Assembly (NCBI GenBank): GCA_002427745.1
Contig: DIYF01000129.1
Coordinates: forward strand, 1-27,829
Origin: Roseivirga sp. UBA6061
GTDB taxonomy: Bacteria > Bacteroidota > Bacteroidia > Cytophagales > Cyclobacteriaceae
Length of the DNA stretch: 27,829 bases
Direction of reading: 5' to 3'
Part shown: positions 26,801 through 27,829 of the stretch, one piece after another
How the letters are laid out: every line of letters begins with the position of its first letter
Numbering within the stretch: position 1 is the stretch's first letter
Made by a program: the position numbers and the translations under genes
Notes under the pieces: model-generated
What the model was told of the DNA's origin: nothing
Database searches by the model: none
Seen by the model: only the letters and a program-made list of their open reading frames with translations

Positions 26801-27829
26801 CAGCCGTGCTCACGGCACTTTCAATGGTTGACTTTAATGTGAACTGTAATGGAGGTAGTGATGGTGGAGCCAGTGCTTCAGCCAGCGGAGGAACCCCGCC
26901 TTATACCTATGCCTGGAGTAACGGAGCTACGAGCGAAAGCATTACCAATTCACCAGCCGGCACCTACACAGTAACAGTCACGGATGCCAATGGTGGTACT
27001 TCTACCAGCAGCAGCACGATTACTGAGCCTACAGCATTAAGTGCATCTGGCGTGGTAGACATGAATGTAAGTATCAATGGCGGCAGTGATGGAGGAGCAA
27101 CGGCAGCAGGTTCTGGCGGTACTCCACCTTATACATATAGCTGGAATAACGGTCAGACTACAGCTACAGCCACAGGTTTGCCAGCCGGTACTTATACCGT
27201 AAGTGTCACCGATAATAATGGTTGTGGTCCTGCAACAGATGAGGTAACGATTACTCAACCGGCAGTGCTGACGGCAGCTTCTGTAGTAGATGCCAATGTA
27301 AACTGTAATGGCGGTAGTGATGGAGGAGCAACTGCTTCTGCTACCGGAGGAACTCAACCCTACACTTACGTCTGGAGCAATGGGGCCACGAATGCCAGTA
27401 TTACTAATTCTGTGGCCGGAACTTATACCGTAACTGTGACGGATGCCAATGGTGGTACCTCTACCTCTTCAAGTACAATTACTGAGCCTACAGCATTGAG
27501 TGCATCTGGCGTGGTAGACATGAATGTTAGTATCAATGGTGGCAATGATGGAGGAGCTACAGCAGCCGGTTCGGGAGGTACACCACCTTATACGTATAGC
27601 TGGAATAACGGGCAAACAACTGCAACTATCACAGGTCAACCTGCCGGTACTTATACTGTAAGTGTCACCGATAATAATGGTTGTGGTCCTGCAACAGATG
27701 AGGTAACGATAACCGAGCCAGCCGTACTGACAGCTCTTTCTATGGTTGATTTTAATGTGAACTGTAATGGAGGTAGTGATGGTGGAGCCAGTGCTTCAGC
27801 CAGCGGAGGAACCCCGCCTTATACCTATG
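23869..27829 (+). CDS. Giant secreted SprB-repeat adhesin, 3'-truncated by the window edge
   Basis: The frame is open from ATG 23869 to the window end, about 1,320 codons, no stop. Signal peptide: MRVRKFLPKLFLVIL then a hydrophobic run ending SSKA. Residues ~30-330 form a right-handed beta-helix-like domain of the 'choice-of-anchor Q' kind (GAGSLHQAILTAN, ISINGDANGDGVADITVDG, many NNS/NCTI turns, ending GTVDIGAYE). Then two SprB repeats (core GGTAPYTYSWNNGQT...AGTYTVTVTDANG), a lamin-tail domain (ISEFIANPFG, SEWVEIHNYG, DINGFKLKDED), and nine further SprB repeats, the last cut off. SprB repeats occur in large gliding and surface adhesins exported by the type IX system. A C-terminal sorting domain would lie beyond the window. 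Composition is Thr/Ser/Gly/Asn-rich. An in-frame upstream ATG (23752) would bury the signal peptide. Confidence 0.9.
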   Translation, partial: MRVRKFLPKLFLVILTCGLLTQFSQSSKAATITVTNTLGSGAGSLHQAILTANSTAGDDQIVFTSGMAGGTIGFDTSLGLITSANGAISINGDANGDGVADITVDGTGTDVFLVYNASVDVVVENLIIKNFSYTGSTQIGNVLHQQGTTGTLTVRNCTIHNNSTTNTHGIVHVRNAADGTISNSLFYENTISANNTNGAGGTIYVATSNSTVDVINCTITDNSVTNSGTGGAFGAGVFSVSSATVNFKNSIATNNSATDGGDIDTSLSGSVVQTTSIDGTAVLFSDAAGDDYSLAAGASNAIDMGTNSAASGITLDLAGNSRINGTVDIGAYELTAADPLSASIGTPTDVSCNGQSDGALTASASDGTAPYTYSWNNGQTVAAISSLPAGTYTVTVTDAVGNTTTQSASVSEPSALGTSITDQSDPTTIGGSDGSLTAAGSGGTAPYTYSWNNGQTVAAISGLSAGTYTVSVTDANGCGPDVQQATLSDPPISLMISEFIANPFGSESTSEWVEIHNYGSSGIDINGFKLKDEDSDDDVITSTSTTIPAGGYVIVAKNKSNFESIWFGGNAVSNVLEVSGLTMSNTTDELILTDASDNVIWSLAYADDESEGKATWISTATNTPTTWGSKASPGIVRDGNDVSGSTGYEKNNATADPLAFTNTDGDTGSPLNGTVLFANSAINNNVSCNGLSDGSLTASALGGVSPHTYSWNNGATTATTNSLVAFSYTVTVTDANGLTATSSSTVTEPDALVANASTASNVSCNGGSDGSVTAAPTGGTSPYTYTWNTGDTQATDTGLPAGTYTITVTDANGCTATGQSTVTEPDALVANASTASNVSCNGGSDGSVTAAPTGGTSPYTYTWNTGDTQATDTGLPAGTYTITVTDANGCTATGTASTTEPTALSAGTVTDSNVSVNGLTDGQATASASGGTAPYTYSWNNGQTTATITGLPAGTFTVSVTDNNGCGPATDEVTITEPAVLTALSMVDFNVNCNGGSDGGASASASGGTPPYTYAWSNGATSESITNSPAGTYTVTVTDANGGTSTSSSTITEPTALSASGVVDMNVSINGGSDGGATAAGSGGTPPYTYSWNNGQTTATATGLPAGTYTVSVTDNNGCGPATDEVTITQPAVLTAASVVDANVNCNGGSDGGATASATGGTQPYTYVWSNGATNASITNSVAGTYTVTVTDANGGTSTSSSTITEPTALSASGVVDMNVSINGGNDGGATAAGSGGTPPYTYSWNNGQTTATITGQPAGTYTVSVTDNNGCGPATDEVTITEPAVLTALSMVDFNVNCNGGSDGGASASASGGTPPYTY
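24886..25338 (+). repeat. SprB repeats 1 and 2 of the adhesin
   Basis: Two Ig-like repeats of about 76 residues sharing APYTYSWNNGQTVAAIS and AGTYTVTVTDA. Repeat 1 has only the first conserved Cys (VSCNG); repeat 2 has only the second (ANGCG). They are separated from the other repeats by the lamin-tail domain at about 25345-25800. Confidence 0.85.
25909..27829 (+). repeat. SprB repeats 3 to 11 of the adhesin (array continues beyond the window)
   Basis: Nine tandem units of 76-77 residues. Units 4 and 5 are nearly identical at DNA level, offset by exactly 228 bases (for example 26113 and 26341). Each unit has V-S/N-C/I-NGGSDG, GGT-x-PYTY-x-W, AGTYTV-x-VTD and ends in a (T/I)TEP segment. Unit 11 is cut by the window end. 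Confidence 0.9.
26581..27829 (+). repeat. Two-unit higher-order repeat (459-bp period)
   Basis: From unit 6 on, two SprB subtypes alternate. One begins VNCNGG and ends TSTSSSTITEPTALSASG; the other begins VSINGG or VSVNGL and ends NNGCGPATDEVTITEPAVL. The same 25-base block recurs at 27043 and 27502 (459 apart), and a ~79-base identical block at ~26833 and ~27751 (918 apart), so the array grew by duplicating pairs. Confidence 0.85.

Noticed and set aside
27037..27357. Cys/Ser-rich minus-strand frame in the adhesin array
   Set aside because: It is the reverse translation of the SprB repeats, so its periodic Cys pattern is an artefact.
25909..27829. CRISPR array or noncoding satellite
   Set aside because: The repeat unit is about 228 bases, keeps one open frame throughout and encodes SprB domains with mainly conservative changes.

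Overview
The window looks like chromosomal DNA of a member of the Bacteroidota, probably a Cytophagales-type gliding or surface-associated bacterium. The grounds are SprB-type adhesin repeats, a membrane protein with the Bacteroidota-specific N-terminal 'KLxWG...TLKRxWG' putative DNA-binding module, TPR-CHAT and TonB-C-domain proteins, M14 peptidases with DxDGDG-type loops, and the lack of clear Shine-Dalgarno sequences. The genus assignment is inference only. I see no rRNA, tRNA, insertion sequence or CRISPR array.

Left part (1-13.3 kb). The window opens inside an M14 metallocarboxypeptidase gene that ends at a strong bidirectional terminator. A divergent pair follows: a membrane-anchored one-component regulator (minus) and a secreted jelly-roll protein (plus). 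Their intergenic space holds a 20-bp tandem repeat that looks like an operator. Next is a minus-strand run: TPR-CHAT protein, TonB-C protein, and two tandem paralogous ~97-residue proteins with a C-terminal membrane helix. After a ~500-bp gene-free stretch comes a two-gene M14 unit. Its first member has lost the recognisable zinc and catalytic residues, its second keeps them all, and a clean terminator closes the unit.

Right part (13.4-27.8 kb). This is the most interesting region. A plus-strand pair couples a soluble dolichyl-phosphate-mannose-synthase-like GT2 (GTG start) by ATGA overlap to a polytopic protein with C-terminal TPRs. That protein carries the hallmark segments of eukaryotic TMTC proteins (GT105-type O-mannosyltransferases of cadherins). 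Converging on it with a one-base gap is a four-gene minus-strand operon: a second TMTC-like protein, a GT9 (heptosyltransferase-like) enzyme, a third TMTC-like protein, and a zinc-ribbon SAM methyltransferase. A membrane-anchored SGNH hydrolase is divergent from this operon. It is followed by a giant secreted adhesin of more than 1,320 residues that runs off the window: beta-helix domain, two SprB repeats, a lamin-tail domain, then nine more SprB repeats.

Working model (inference). The GT2 makes a polyprenyl-phosphate hexose, the three TMTC-like transferases move hexose onto periplasmic segments of Ig-like surface proteins, GT9, methyltransferase and SGNH enzymes decorate or trim the glycan, and the neighbouring repeat adhesin is a candidate acceptor. 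This would be a bacterial counterpart of the TMTC/cadherin O-mannosylation pathway.
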